This document shows, one piece after another, positions 27,792-36,200 of a DNA stretch of 64,000 nucleotides; the stretch's first letter is position 1; every line of letters begins with the position of its first letter. The notes under the pieces are model-generated. The model was not told the origin of the DNA. It made no database searches and saw nothing but the letters and a program-made list of their open reading frames with translations. Origin of the DNA: Pseudodesulfovibrio sp. GTDB lineage: Bacteria; Desulfobacterota; Desulfovibrionia; Desulfovibrionales; Desulfovibrionaceae. The position numbers and the translations under genes were made by a program. The DNA is taken from contig JADGEX010000001.1 in NCBI GenBank assembly GCA_016744135.1, forward strand, positions 2,119,029-2,183,028, given 5' to 3'.

Positions 27792-28961
27792 ATGGCACAG
27801 TTTGAAGTGAATAAAACGGTCAAAGAGATTAACGAACGAATTCGTAAAGGCAAGGCCGTGGTGGTCAATGCCGAAGAAATGATTGCGATCGTGAAGAAGG
27901 AAGGCAAGGTCAAGGCAGCCCAGGAAGTGGATATTGTCACGACTGGAACCTTTTCTCCGATGTGTTCGTCAGGCTTGCTTTTTAATATAGGTCAGCAACC
28001 GCCGGTAATGAGAGTTTCCAAGCTTTGGCTGAATAACGTTCTTTGCTACTCAGGCATTGCCGCTGTAGACGCGTATTTAGGGGCCACAGAGGCTTCTGAA
28101 GACGATCCCCTTAACAAGGTTCATCCTGGCCGCTTTTCGTACGGTGGAGCGCATGTCATGGAAGATTTGCTCCGTGGCAAGGCTGTGCATCTCCGAGCCG
28201 AGTCTTATGGTACCGACTGTTATCCGCGTCGTGAACTGGACAAGGATGTGACTTTGGCTGATCTGCCGAATGCGGTCATGCTCAATCCGCGTAACTGCTA
28301 TCAAAATTATAATGCGGCCGTGAACCTGACCAGCCGTACAATTTATACATACATGGGGCCGCTCAAGTCGAATTGTTCCAATGTCAATTTTGCCACGGCC
28401 GGCCATTTGTCGCCATTGTTCAATGATCCGTATTACCGGACTATTGGAATGGGAACGCGTATCTTCCTTGGTGGTGGTATCGGATATGTTATCGGAGAAG
28501 GCACCCAGCATGTGCAAAAGCCGAAACGGAATGAGCGAGGTCTGCCTGAAAATCCGTCTGGTACGCTTATGCTCAAGGGTGATTTCAAACAGATGGACGC
28601 CCGATATGTGCGTGCTCAGTCACTCATTGGCTACGGCGTGTCACTGGCAGTAGGCGTGGGTATACCCATTCCGATTCTCAACGAAGAGATGGCTTGGTTT
28701 ACCGGTGTGTCTGATGCGGACATCACCATGCCGGTCAAGGATTATGGCTATGACTATCCCAACGGCATCCCCCGTGAATTGGCACGTGTCACCTTCGAGG
28801 AGCTGCGTAGTGGAGAAATAGAGGTCAATGGCAAGGCCACCTCGACTGTTCCTATTACAAGTTACACAATGTCTTTGGAAGTAGCTGACAAACTCAAGGA
28901 TTGGATCGAAAAGGGTGAGTTCTTGCTTTCCGAAAAAGTAGACGACATCCCCAGCTTCTAA
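27792..28961 (+). CDS. COG1900 (DUF39) homocysteine biosynthesis protein
   Basis: A 389-aa protein of the DUF39 family, linked in methanogens and sulfate reducers to making homocysteine from aspartate semialdehyde and sulfide, together with a small NIL/ferredoxin protein. Visible are GTFSPMCSSGLLFNIG with a conserved cysteine, YGGAHVMEDLLRGK, SYGTDCYPR and FLGGGIGYVIGEGTQHV. There is no C-terminal CBS domain, unlike many archaeal members. The ATG at 27792 follows CCGGAGG. It is transcribed away from the origin and closed by a strong terminator; its ferredoxin partner is not in this window. Confidence 0.88.
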   Translation: MAQFEVNKTVKEINERIRKGKAVVVNAEEMIAIVKKEGKVKAAQEVDIVTTGTFSPMCSSGLLFNIGQQPPVMRVSKLWLNNVLCYSGIAAVDAYLGATEASEDDPLNKVHPGRFSYGGAHVMEDLLRGKAVHLRAESYGTDCYPRRELDKDVTLADLPNAVMLNPRNCYQNYNAAVNLTSRTIYTYMGPLKSNCSNVNFATAGHLSPLFNDPYYRTIGMGTRIFLGGGIGYVIGEGTQHVQKPKRNERGLPENPSGTLMLKGDFKQMDARYVRAQSLIGYGVSLAVGVGIPIPILNEEMAWFTGVSDADITMPVKDYGYDYPNGIPRELARVTFEELRSGEIEVNGKATSTVPITSYTMSLEVADKLKDWIEKGEFLLSEKVDDIPSF

Positions 28962-28981
28962 TTAACCAGATATACAATAAT

Positions 28982-29015
28982 AAAAGGCCTGCCGAGAAAA
29001 CTCGGCAGGCCTTTT
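28982..29015 (+). terminator. Intrinsic terminator after the COG1900 gene
   Basis: Perfect arms AAAAGGCCTGCCGAG and CTCGGCAGGCCTTTT around an AAAA loop. The flanking A and T runs would let it work in both directions. Confidence 0.9.
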
Positions 29016-29075
29016 GTCTGCTCTCAATGAAATCTTTGTGTGACTCTAAAAAATGATATTATAAATGGAATTTTT

Positions 29076-29122
29076 CGAAGCACAAAAAAGTTTAGGAAAA
29101 GGAAAGGATGGGGTCTGGCTAC
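29076..29122 (+). repeat. Inverted-repeat dispersed element, partial copy 3
   Basis: Contains TCGAAGCAC, AAAAAAGTTTAGGAAAAGGAA and GGGGTCTGG in the same order as the element at 10264 but lacks the long inverted repeat. It ends next to the ftsX stop codon (29127), so it looks truncated there. Confidence 0.45.
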
Positions 29123-29126
29123 ATTC

Positions 29127-30002
29127 CTATCTCACTGCGACCCAACTTGAACAGATGGACACAAGCGTAACGGCTCCGGCCAATATCATGATTTGATCTG
29201 CGGGCAAAAATTGAATTTCGAACAGAAATGGTGGAAAATTGAAAATCTCTGCAATAAACGAATGAACCATAGCAAGCAGACCTATACCTGCCCCAGATCC
29301 AATGACCCCTTGAATAAATCCTCCAGTCAGTAATGGCCAGCGGATATACGCGGGTTTTGCACCAACCAATGATAGAATTTCGATTTCATCCATGCGGGTA
29401 AGCAGTGAAAGTTTGATGGTGTTGTGCACAACGAGCGAGACGATTAATCCAAGAAATCCAAGCACTGGCCAGATGATGGCATGCGACATGGTCCGCCAAC
29501 TCTGGGCGAGATCCGCTTGAAATGGCGTATAATTGACTTTTGCCACAGCAGGTAAGGAATTGAGTTGTGTGAGCAATTTTTCAGCCCACCCGTTGTTCTG
29601 TGCATCTGGTGGGACGGCGTACGAAGCCAGGCCGGAATAAGGAAGAGGATTGTTTTCTGCCAGCCAAGAGAAATCACCGGTTTCGCCAAGAGTTGTGGCC
29701 AGCTCGGTCAAAGCGCTTTGTGGTGTGAAAGTTTTGAACAACATCAGATGTTCCATGGACTTGATGACTTTCCAGTCTTCGAGCACGGCTTCGACTTTGG
29801 CGTCTGTTTTCCAGTAGATTTGAAATTCTACCTGGCCTCGAGATTTGAGGAGTTCGAGATTGATGTTGTGCAACCCTATGAGAATAAGACCGGTGAGCAG
29901 TGTGACCATAGCCACGGCCACCAGAGTGAGCAACTGGGCAAAAGGATGGAGTCGAAGATCAGCAACGCCTCGTCCGGTGAGTCGGAGAAATTGGGCGATC
30001 AT
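29127..30002 (-). CDS. ftsX: Cell division ABC transporter permease FtsX
   Basis: A 291-aa inner-membrane protein with the FtsX layout: a first membrane helix (about 28-48), an extracytoplasmic loop (about 50-165) and three helices toward the C-terminus (about 170-195, 218-245, 265-288). The loop residues and MDEIEILSLVGAKPAYIRWPLL before the third helix are typical. With FtsE it transmits ATP hydrolysis to periplasmic amidases or hydrolases during division. Its ATG overlaps the ftsE stop (ATGA), so the two are translationally coupled. Confidence 0.92.
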   Translation of the reverse strand: MIAQFLRLTGRGVADLRLHPFAQLLTLVAVAMVTLLTGLILIGLHNINLELLKSRGQVEFQIYWKTDAKVEAVLEDWKVIKSMEHLMLFKTFTPQSALTELATTLGETGDFSWLAENNPLPYSGLASYAVPPDAQNNGWAEKLLTQLNSLPAVAKVNYTPFQADLAQSWRTMSHAIIWPVLGFLGLIVSLVVHNTIKLSLLTRMDEIEILSLVGAKPAYIRWPLLTGGFIQGVIGSGAGIGLLAMVHSFIAEIFNFPPFLFEIQFLPADQIMILAGAVTLVSICSSWVAVR

Positions 30003-30712
30003 AAATTTACCTCGCCAAAAACACTTTCTTTCTCTTCTTCAGGAGCAGTACCGTTGACCTTTGTGATGCGTCCGTCCTCAAGGTGAAGGATCTTTGCATT
30101 GGGTACACATTTCAGAACTTCACGACTGTGCGTAGCCATGATGATCGATGTTCCATAGGTATGGAACTGTTTGAAAATTTCCATTAGATGCATGGTAAGA
30201 TCGACATCAAGATTGCCGGTTGGTTCGTCAGCCAGAATGAGTTCCGGGTTAGCGACCATGGATCGTGCAATGGCAACACGTTGTTGTTCACCACCAGACA
30301 GTCGTTCACAGATGGAATAGCTTTTGGTTTCTAATCCCATAGCCCGTATAATAGCGCGAACTCGTCGTTCCAGATGTGTGCGTGGCATACCTCGAACTTC
30401 TAACGCCATAGCGACGTTGTCGAAGACTGTGCGGGTGGGTAAAATTTTGAAATCCTGAAAGACCACACCGACCTTGCGGCGCAGTTGCGGGATGTGTCGT
30501 TTTTTCAGATTATTCAGCTGGAATCCTGCGACGGATGCCCGGCCTCTGCACATTGGAAGAGCGCCGTACAGCAATCGTAACAAAGTGGTCTTGCCTGCCC
30601 CGGAATGGCCGGTCAGGAAAAGGAATTCACCTTTGCCCAGCGAGAACGAGATATCCTTGAGCGCCCAGTAGGCCCCGAAGTTATATGAGAGATGTTCGAC
30701 ATTGACCATCAT
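29999..30712 (-). CDS. ftsE: Cell division ATP-binding protein FtsE
   Basis: A 237-aa ABC ATPase. Walker [14 protein letters not shown] (near residue 35), Q-loop VFQDFKILP, signature [13 protein letters not shown] and Walker [13 protein letters not shown] are all intact. The close pairing with ftsX defines it as FtsE rather than a LolD-type ATPase. A C-terminal acidic extension ([14 protein letters not shown]) follows the core. The start codon may be either of two adjacent ATGs (30712 or 30709). Confidence 0.94.
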   Translation of the reverse strand: MMVNVEHLSYNFGAYWALKDISFSLGKGEFLFLTGHSGAGKTTLLRLLYGALPMCRGRASVAGFQLNNLKKRHIPQLRRKVGVVFQDFKILPTRTVFDNVAMALEVRGMPRTHLERRVRAIIRAMGLETKSYSICERLSGGEQQRVAIARSMVANPELILADEPTGNLDVDLTMHLMEIFKQFHTYGTSIIMATHSREVLKCVPNAKILHLEDGRITKVNGTAPEEEKESVFGEVNL

Positions 30713-30777
30713 GCAGCTCTATGTACCCGTCCCTACAGTTTTTGTACAGCCTGTGCAGATCATGGCGTGTTACTTAA

Positions 30778-31545
30778 TCATGATGTTTCAAGGACAGCAT
30801 ACATTACATCCTGACATGTGTCTTCGTCAGGGACAAATGCGGTTTCACCGATAGCGACCACGGGACGCATGCCAACAATGGAGTTGAGAATATATGCATG
30901 CCGGAATGAATGCAGTTCGTCCAAAGGCAAACGGACAGGAATAATATCGAGAGTTTGCGAAGCTATGGCGAGGGCGGTTGAAGGAAGTCTGTAGGGAGAG
31001 TCTACGGTAACGAATGAACCTTCCTTTTTGAGGACAAGCGCACCAGTGGTGGCTTCAAGAAGATTGTCGTCCAGATCGAACAGAGCGGCATCATCAAACC
31101 CACGCGCCTTGGCCTGTTGCATGGCCAGATGAAAAAACATGTAGCTGGTCGTTTTGTGCGCATTGAGCGTGGAGACGTGGTGATCTTTGCAGACACAGAG
31201 TCGATACGCCTTGTAAGGTTTAGGGTCATGGGCAACAGCGGTGATAACAGGCGATGCGCCGTAGGTTTCAATGGGATAGAATATGTTGACCCGTGCAGTC
31301 TGGCCGGTCAATCCGTTACGGTTGAGAACTTGCTCGATGACTTCTTCGAAGTTCGTAGTTTCATATTCTACGCCAAAGGATCGGAGTGAATAGAGAATAC
31401 GGTCGAGATGCTGGTCAAGATGACAAATATTGTGTCCATTGTAGTAAATGGTTTCAAAAAAGCCTGCGCCATACCGGAAGGCCGGAGCACTTGGGTCGAG
31501 ACTGACGGTTCCGAGCGTGTAGGTGTTGTTATAATAGTGGATCAT
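30778..31545 (-). CDS. pabC: Aminotransferase class IV, aminodeoxychorismate lyase-like
   Basis: A 255-aa pyridoxal-phosphate enzyme of fold type IV. FRYGAGFFETIYYNG near the N-terminus and LLEATTGALVLKK fit the family; the Schiff-base lysine is probably that in NAHKTTSY. Since its start overlaps the pabB stop (ATGA) and pabA lies upstream, the likely role is releasing pyruvate from 4-amino-4-deoxychorismate to give 4-aminobenzoate for folate. Branched-chain or D-amino-acid aminotransferases share the fold but not this context. Confidence 0.85.
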   Translation of the reverse strand: MIHYYNNTYTLGTVSLDPSAPAFRYGAGFFETIYYNGHNICHLDQHLDRILYSLRSFGVEYETTNFEEVIEQVLNRNGLTGQTARVNIFYPIETYGASPVITAVAHDPKPYKAYRLCVCKDHHVSTLNAHKTTSYMFFHLAMQQAKARGFDDAALFDLDDNLLEATTGALVLKKEGSFVTVDSPYRLPSTALAIASQTLDIIPVRLPLDELHSFRHAYILNSIVGMRPVVAIGETAFVPDEDTCQDVMYAVLETS

Positions 31546-32816
31546 GATTCTCCCAGCGCAAGAAATTTTTCTGCTTTGGCCATTGTCTCCTGATACTCTC
31601 TCACGGGATCTGAGTCCACAACGATACCGCTTCCGGCATATGAGTCGAGGATGTGTGTTTTCATGTCGAATGTCGCGGTACGAATGGCAATGGACGAATC
31701 CATGTTTCGTTCGTCTTCAATTATCACGATTGATCCGCAGTATATCCCCCGGCTGTGCGGCTCCAGTCGCTCTATGATCTCCATGGAACTCTTTTTTGGG
31801 CATCCGGTAATGGAGCCACCCGGAAAGGCGTCAAGAAAGAGATCCAGACAATCCTTGTCGGTTCGGAGGGTGCCATGAACGTCGGCATACATTTGGAGCA
31901 GATTATCTACGGCAAACACTGATTTATGGTTTTTTACATGTACGGAGCCATAGTCGCAATTGGCTGAAATATCGTTGCGCACAAGATCCACGATCATGGA
32001 CAGTTCCGCTGATTCCTTAGGAGAATCCGTCAATTGCCGATGTGCATCAGGCGTCAGAACATCGAAACGAAGTGTACCTTTGATGGGTTGGGATAAGACA
32101 TGCCCATCCCGTACAGCCAGAAATCGTTCAGGTGAAGTTGATAATATTCGCTTCTGCCCGCTGATGAGCCATGCGTAAAACGGGGCCGGATGCTCACGGC
32201 ACAGGGTCGTGAAAAGAGCGAGCGGATTGAGTTCGGGACAATGCCATGAAAGGCGGGTGGACAGATTTAATTGATAGGTATGCCCGGATCGGATGTACTC
32301 CAAGGTTCGGTGGACACCATCTTCATATCCATTTTTATCGAGAGATTTTTTCATCCTCGAAAGCGTTGGCCCGTAATCAATCTGTGTATCACTGTGTGCG
32401 GACATGTTGCCCAGCATTTCCGAAAGCGTGTCAATCAATGTTTGATGGCTGGAGGAAAACGTGAGTTTTTCGTTTTCAAAGGAAACAATAGCTTTGTACT
32501 TTTTGAGATGACCGAGCGGAAAATCATATGGCTTGGAAGAAGCGATGCCGCGCAGTTTCATGCCGTAGGTGTAACTTATGAAACCGAGGGTCGGACCAGG
32601 TGAATCAAAACAAAATCCCTTGAGCTGTTCTGGTGTGGTGGTTTCCGTGATAATTAACTCAGTGATAGGATATACGCCGACAACAGAGCGAGTCTGTGCG
32701 GGATACCCATCGGCCGATAAGATCATTTCAGCGTCAAAGTCGCGGGCCAGTAATCCTGCAAACCTGTCAAATTGTGCCTGATTAATTGAGGCCGAGAAAG
32801 TGCAGGGCAAATGCAA
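31542..32816 (-). CDS. pabB: Aminodeoxychorismate synthase component I (PabB)
   Basis: A 424-aa chorismate-binding enzyme. The catalytic loop QPIKGTLRF contains the lysine of the PIKGT motif, diagnostic for PabB rather than TrpE. SIVDLVRNDI, FPGGSITGCPK and IYCGSI follow in normal order. The start is unusual: a TTG at 32816, 35 bp inside the end of pabA, with a strong GGAGG 8 bp before it; the first in-frame ATG would remove about 30 residues. It works with PabA, which supplies ammonia, and PabC, encoded after it. Confidence 0.91.
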   Translation of the reverse strand: MHLPCTFSASINQAQFDRFAGLLARDFDAEMILSADGYPAQTRSVVGVYPITELIITETTTPEQLKGFCFDSPGPTLGFISYTYGMKLRGIASSKPYDFPLGHLKKYKAIVSFENEKLTFSSSHQTLIDTLSEMLGNMSAHSDTQIDYGPTLSRMKKSLDKNGYEDGVHRTLEYIRSGHTYQLNLSTRLSWHCPELNPLALFTTLCREHPAPFYAWLISGQKRILSTSPERFLAVRDGHVLSQPIKGTLRFDVLTPDAHRQLTDSPKESAELSMIVDLVRNDISANCDYGSVHVKNHKSVFAVDNLLQMYADVHGTLRTDKDCLDLFLDAFPGGSITGCPKKSSMEIIERLEPHSRGIYCGSIVIIEDERNMDSSIAIRTATFDMKTHILDSYAGSGIVVDSDPVREYQETMAKAEKFLALGES

Positions 32817-33321
32817 TGTACCCGCCTCCGTCCGGTGTCATAAATGACTCGGGATGAAATTGATAACCGAGAAGTCGCTTTTCAGCGTTACCAAGACACA
32901 TGACGACATCGTCCCGGTTCACAGCCAAAATATCTAATTTGCTGCTAACCATTGTCACTTTGAGCGAATGATATCGAGCCACAACACGTTTCGTACCATC
33001 AAATTTAATGATATCGGTTTTGCCATGTACACATCCATTCAAGCGTCCAGTGGCCCCACCATGCAATTCATTGATGATCTGCATGCCAAGACAAATTCCC
33101 AGCACCGGCTTGTCGGCATTGAATATCCGTTCATATCCAGGATATTCGGCAGGCTCCCCCGGGCCCGGCGAAATAATGATGAGATCATACGCCGAATACT
33201 CGAGTGAATCCAACCGTGAATACGGCTTGATATCAACATTACATCCGGCCACCGCAGAAACCAGCAAATGCTCAAGATTCCGCGTAAAGCTATCATTGTT
33301 GTCTATTAAAAGGATATTCAT
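32782..33321 (-). CDS. pabA: Aminodeoxychorismate/anthranilate synthase glutamine amidotransferase (PabA)
   Basis: A 179-aa class I glutamine amidotransferase. NILLIDNNDSFTRNLEHLL opens the protein, SPGPGEP follows, the nucleophile cysteine is in GICLGMQII and the His/Glu of the triad in YQFHPESFMTPDGG. The ATG at 33321 gives the normal N-terminus; a GTG two codons upstream is possible. Because pabB follows with overlap and carries PIKGT, the main role is probably 4-aminobenzoate synthesis, although such subunits may also serve anthranilate synthase. Confidence 0.92.
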   Translation of the reverse strand: MNILLIDNNDSFTRNLEHLLVSAVAGCNVDIKPYSRLDSLEYSAYDLIIISPGPGEPAEYPGYERIFNADKPVLGICLGMQIINELHGGATGRLNGCVHGKTDIIKFDGTKRVVARYHSLKVTMVSSKLDILAVNRDDVVMCLGNAEKRLLGYQFHPESFMTPDGGGYIAFALHFLGLN

Positions 33322-33383
33322 ACGCACATTGAACCCACACTCGTAAAGTGACCCAAAAGTTAAGGACTGGAGAGGGATGATGG

Positions 33384-34340
33384 CTAAATTTTATCCTTCA
33401 CCTGGCGGAAATATTCCTGAAGGAATTGGGCGGAAGCTTCTGCTCCATTCACGTCGAGTCGTTCAAGCAGCACCACCAGATTTCCTCTGGGCGTGGTGGT
33501 AGAGGAGAAGTATAGCGCTTGCGATTCACCGTTGGGAGAAGTCAGGACAAATATCCAGATGTCGCCGTCACGATGCCAGTAGGTGTTTGAAATGCCGGAT
33601 TCTTCAGCCTCACGAGCGAGGATTTCCACAAATCCAGATAAGGGGAGTCTTCCGGGCACACCCAGAAACTCATCCTGATCGTTTTTAATGACGATAGGCG
33701 TGTTCAGAAAAGCATCGGACGGCCTTTCAAGCTCGGAGGGTTTTTCAAGGGCGTAGGATTTTACCTCACCTTCCGGGCTGCGCACATTGACGATTTTTCG
33801 TGCGCGAACTTTTGTTTCAGGTTCGGCTTTGGGTGCAGTCGTTTTTTCGGGTGGAGTTTCCTGCTTATCAAGGAGTTTCCCGAAAGAATCGTTGTTGCGC
33901 GATTCAAGTTCGAGGAGTTTTTCCAATGCGGATTCGACTTTGCGCAACCGCTGTTCGGCTTTGGCTTGCGCGGTGGCCAAGCCTGCCATGCCCTGCATCA
34001 TTTGTCCGGCAGTGGCAAAGAATTTTTCCATGTATTCCTGCGACACTCCGGCAGGTGCGGCAGTCGGTTGGCCTGTCGCCTGAGTGCGACGAGGACGAAC
34101 CACAGGGGCTTCCTTGAAGTTTTCCTTCAAGACTTTGTGTGTTTCTTCAACAGACATGCCTTGGCCAAAACAATCGCGGATCTTGAGACAGACATCACCA
34201 GCTTCGCTTTTGAAACGGATGGGCTTGCCTCGGGTCAATACGGGGATGAACCCTTGGAATTTGCGGCGGTAACTTTTGATGGTGGTCTCTGACACGCCGC
34301 AGAGTTTGGCGAGGTCTTTATGTGTATAGGTATCTGCCAT
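33384..34340 (-). CDS. MerR-type HTH protein with coiled coil and C-terminal domain
   Basis: A 318-aa protein. Residues 1-70 are a MerR-like HTH (YTHKDLAKLCGVSETTIKSYRRKF, wing around LTRGKPIRFKSEAGD). A Pro/Ala/Thr-rich linker and a coiled coil (about 95-165) follow, then a charged linker and an unrecognised C-terminal domain (about 220-318; SGISNTYWHRDGDIWIFVL, LYFSSTTTPRGN). It shares its general layout with the gene at 556-1233. Its 358-bp upstream region has two sets of tandem direct repeats that may be binding sites. Function unknown; it could also be a structural DNA-binding protein. Confidence 0.72.
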   Translation of the reverse strand: MADTYTHKDLAKLCGVSETTIKSYRRKFQGFIPVLTRGKPIRFKSEAGDVCLKIRDCFGQGMSVEETHKVLKENFKEAPVVRPRRTQATGQPTAAPAGVSQEYMEKFFATAGQMMQGMAGLATAQAKAEQRLRKVESALEKLLELESRNNDSFGKLLDKQETPPEKTTAPKAEPETKVRARKIVNVRSPEGEVKSYALEKPSELERPSDAFLNTPIVIKNDQDEFLGVPGRLPLSGFVEILAREAEESGISNTYWHRDGDIWIFVLTSPNGESQALYFSSTTTPRGNLVVLLERLDVNGAEASAQFLQEYFRQVKDKI

Positions 34341-34698
34341 GATATTTACTCATTCTGGGTTGTATGGGGACTGTATTTTTGGTGGTCAGACTGAGCCGCC
34401 GGGGTCGGGATCTGAGACGTGTATCCCAGATGCAGGAAACCGTGCTTTGTCTGCCTTTCAATGCGTGGGTGAGTGTGTGCGTTTTACCAAGCCTGACAAT
34501 GACCTTTTGGGGTATTAAACCAAATGAAAGCCGGATCACCTGTCCTCCTTATGTCAAATCGTCACCAATCGTCACCCTTGAAAAACAAGAAAAAGTGAAC
34601 AACGAAACTTACCGATCTTTTATCTAGAATTTATCTAGACGTCAAGAGTCGGATCCGTGTTTCCCTTGGTGAAAGGAGTCGAAAAATTGTGAGATCGA
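34341..34698. other. Long upstream region of the MerR-type gene
   Basis: 358 bp without a convincing gene. It holds a small hairpin (GGGAT...ATCCC, near 34409-34432), tandem AATCGTCACC repeats (34557-34576) and TTTATCTAGA repeats (34619-34639). No terminator for either neighbour is clear. Confidence 0.6.
34557..34639. promoter_or_regulatory. Two sets of tandem direct repeats
   Basis: AATCGTCACC is repeated head-to-tail with a 10-bp period (34557-34576), and TTTATCTAGA with an 11-bp period (34619-34628, 34630-34639). Periods near one helical turn suit cooperative binding on one DNA face. They lie upstream of the MerR-type gene; the binding protein is unknown. Confidence 0.35.
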
Positions 34699-35241
34699 CT
34701 AATGGAGTTTGATGGTTGCCACGTTGCTTTTTTTCACGGTGACAAGTTGTCTGTCGAGGTTGTCGTCCACGGTATAAAATGAATACGTGTCCGCGCTGTC
34801 ACTTCCCAAGTAAATACGGGCATCCATGAAGATCAATTCCTTGCCCTTTTTGGTTGTGACAATGAAATTATGCTGATCCTTGAAAATGAAGGCTTCGAAT
34901 TTCATGAAGTCTGTGAATCTGGTGAAGCTAACCACAGTGGATGAACGGCCGTTGAGTTTGCCGGACATATACAAATAGTATTTGTCGAGCTTGATCAATT
35001 CGCTAATCACGATAGTGGAACCGTCCGCGAGTTGCAGGGTACCGACCGGACCATCTGGGATTTCATCCTTGAGGGTGTTGGTGGATTTTAGATTTTGATC
35101 GTTCGAGGATGGCACAGGGGCCGGGGTTGCGGTTTGTTCTGCAGCTTCGGCATCCGGCATGGGCGATTCGACGGAATCATCTTTGGTTCCACAGGCAGCA
35201 AGAGTTAACACGAGCATCAAGGCTATAATAATGGTCCGCAT
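34699..35241 (-). CDS. Putative lipoprotein of unknown function
   Basis: A 180-aa protein with a lipoprotein signal (MRTIIIALMLVLTLAAC; Cys17), a Pro/Thr/Ala-rich linker to about residue 65 and a folded C-terminal region rich in strands (VGTLQLADGSTIVISEL, FIVTTKKGKELIFMDARIYLG). The repeated 'GTLQLADG' and 'TVKKSNVATIKL' pattern suggests a small beta domain. GGAGGACCC before the ATG is a strong ribosome site. I do not recognise a family. It stands alone, divergent from the glycosyltransferase gene at 35425. Confidence 0.72.
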   Translation of the reverse strand: MRTIIIALMLVLTLAACGTKDDSVESPMPDAEAAEQTATPAPVPSSNDQNLKSTNTLKDEIPDGPVGTLQLADGSTIVISELIKLDKYYLYMSGKLNGRSSTVVSFTRFTDFMKFEAFIFKDQHNFIVTTKKGKELIFMDARIYLGSDSADTYSFYTVDDNLDRQLVTVKKSNVATIKLH

Positions 35242-35424
35242 GGGTCCTCCATGGAGTTGTCATTGGAAAGGTGGTTTTAGCAGGTAACTGTAGGAGAATC
35301 CAGAGCCGGGTTGCGTGTCCATAATTTTCATTCTCTAAGTATGAACAGGCGTGTTGATTGTTTGAATCTTCAGCTGATGGTACATAGGTCCTATCTCAGT
35401 ATCCATTGTACGCCGAGGAGGAAT

Positions 35425-36171
35425 GTGAATTATCATCATTTTATCATCACCCGTTTCAATGTGAACATCTATGCTATTGATTTTCCGAAAAGACTTGAAG
35501 ATATTTGGCTTTCGCTACGGTTCGAGTTGTTTCAAAAATACTGTTTCCCTACCGTTCAAGCTCAGGGCAATCAAAATTTTACATGGTTGGTTCTTTTTGA
35601 TGAGCAGACTCCCGATCGGTATAAAACTTTTACCAATATTTATGCCAAATACAGGAATTTCATACCGGTCTATTGCGGGGCATTCAATTCGATTATGTCG
35701 CAAACGATTCGTACCATGCAGAAAATTGCACCTGACGCCGAATGGTTTTTGACGACGCGGTTGGACAACGATGATGCTTTGTCTACAGGATTTGTTCAAT
35801 GCCTGCACGGGGTGGTTGACTCCCTGAATGAAGACGATCTCAAACCATCAGACACATTGTATATAAATTTCCCCAACGGGTTACAGTTCTGTGATGGGGA
35901 ATTTTATGATTTCAAGGATGCGACCAACGCTTTTGTTAGCCTGCTTGAGCGTCGGGATAATCCTCATACTGTTTTTTGGGTGGATCATCCGTCGATTTAT
36001 GACATGGCACCGGTTATCCAGGCTGAAACCGGACCTTTGTGGCTTCAAGTTGTGCATGATCTGAACGTGTACAATTACGTCCGCGGTAAAAAGGTCGAGA
36101 TGGCAGGGGTAGAAAGTCGTTTTCCGTGTGACTTCGAGAATGATGAGTCTACAAAGGAGAACGGCCCCTGA
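35425..36171 (+). CDS. Putative rhamnosyltransferase-like glycosyltransferase
   Basis: A 248-aa protein matching the pattern of 'putative rhamnosyl transferase' family proteins: HHFIITRFNVNIYA at the N-terminus, FELFQKYCFPTVQAQGNQNF, WLVLFDEQTPD and WFLTTRLDNDDAL, the last holding a DxD-like metal site. The start is uncertain: I prefer GTG at 35425 because AGGAGG lies just before it and the conserved block begins there, although the spacing is short; the frame stays open to 35311. A cell-surface sugar role is likely. Its last codons form the left arm of a terminator. Confidence 0.72.
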   Translation: MNYHHFIITRFNVNIYAIDFPKRLEDIWLSLRFELFQKYCFPTVQAQGNQNFTWLVLFDEQTPDRYKTFTNIYAKYRNFIPVYCGAFNSIMSQTIRTMQKIAPDAEWFLTTRLDNDDALSTGFVQCLHGVVDSLNEDDLKPSDTLYINFPNGLQFCDGEFYDFKDATNAFVSLLERRDNPHTVFWVDHPSIYDMAPVIQAETGPLWLQVVHDLNVYNYVRGKKVEMAGVESRFPCDFENDESTKENGP

Positions 36172-36200
36172 TTATGAATTAGATCAGGGGCCATTTTTTT
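36163..36200 (+). terminator. Intrinsic terminator overlapping a stop codon
   Basis: GGCCCCTGAT pairs with ATCAGGGGCC across a 10-base loop and is followed by ATTTTTTT. The left arm includes the final codons and TGA of the glycosyltransferase gene. Confidence 0.87.

Noticed and set aside
27481-27798. 105-aa minus-strand frame in the origin region
   Set aside because: Starts inside the COG1900 gene, composition is atypical and it crosses the repeated TTTTCC words.
34405-34480. Possible tRNA or small RNA around the GGGAT/ATCCC hairpin
   Set aside because: No cloverleaf, no T-loop consensus and no terminator.
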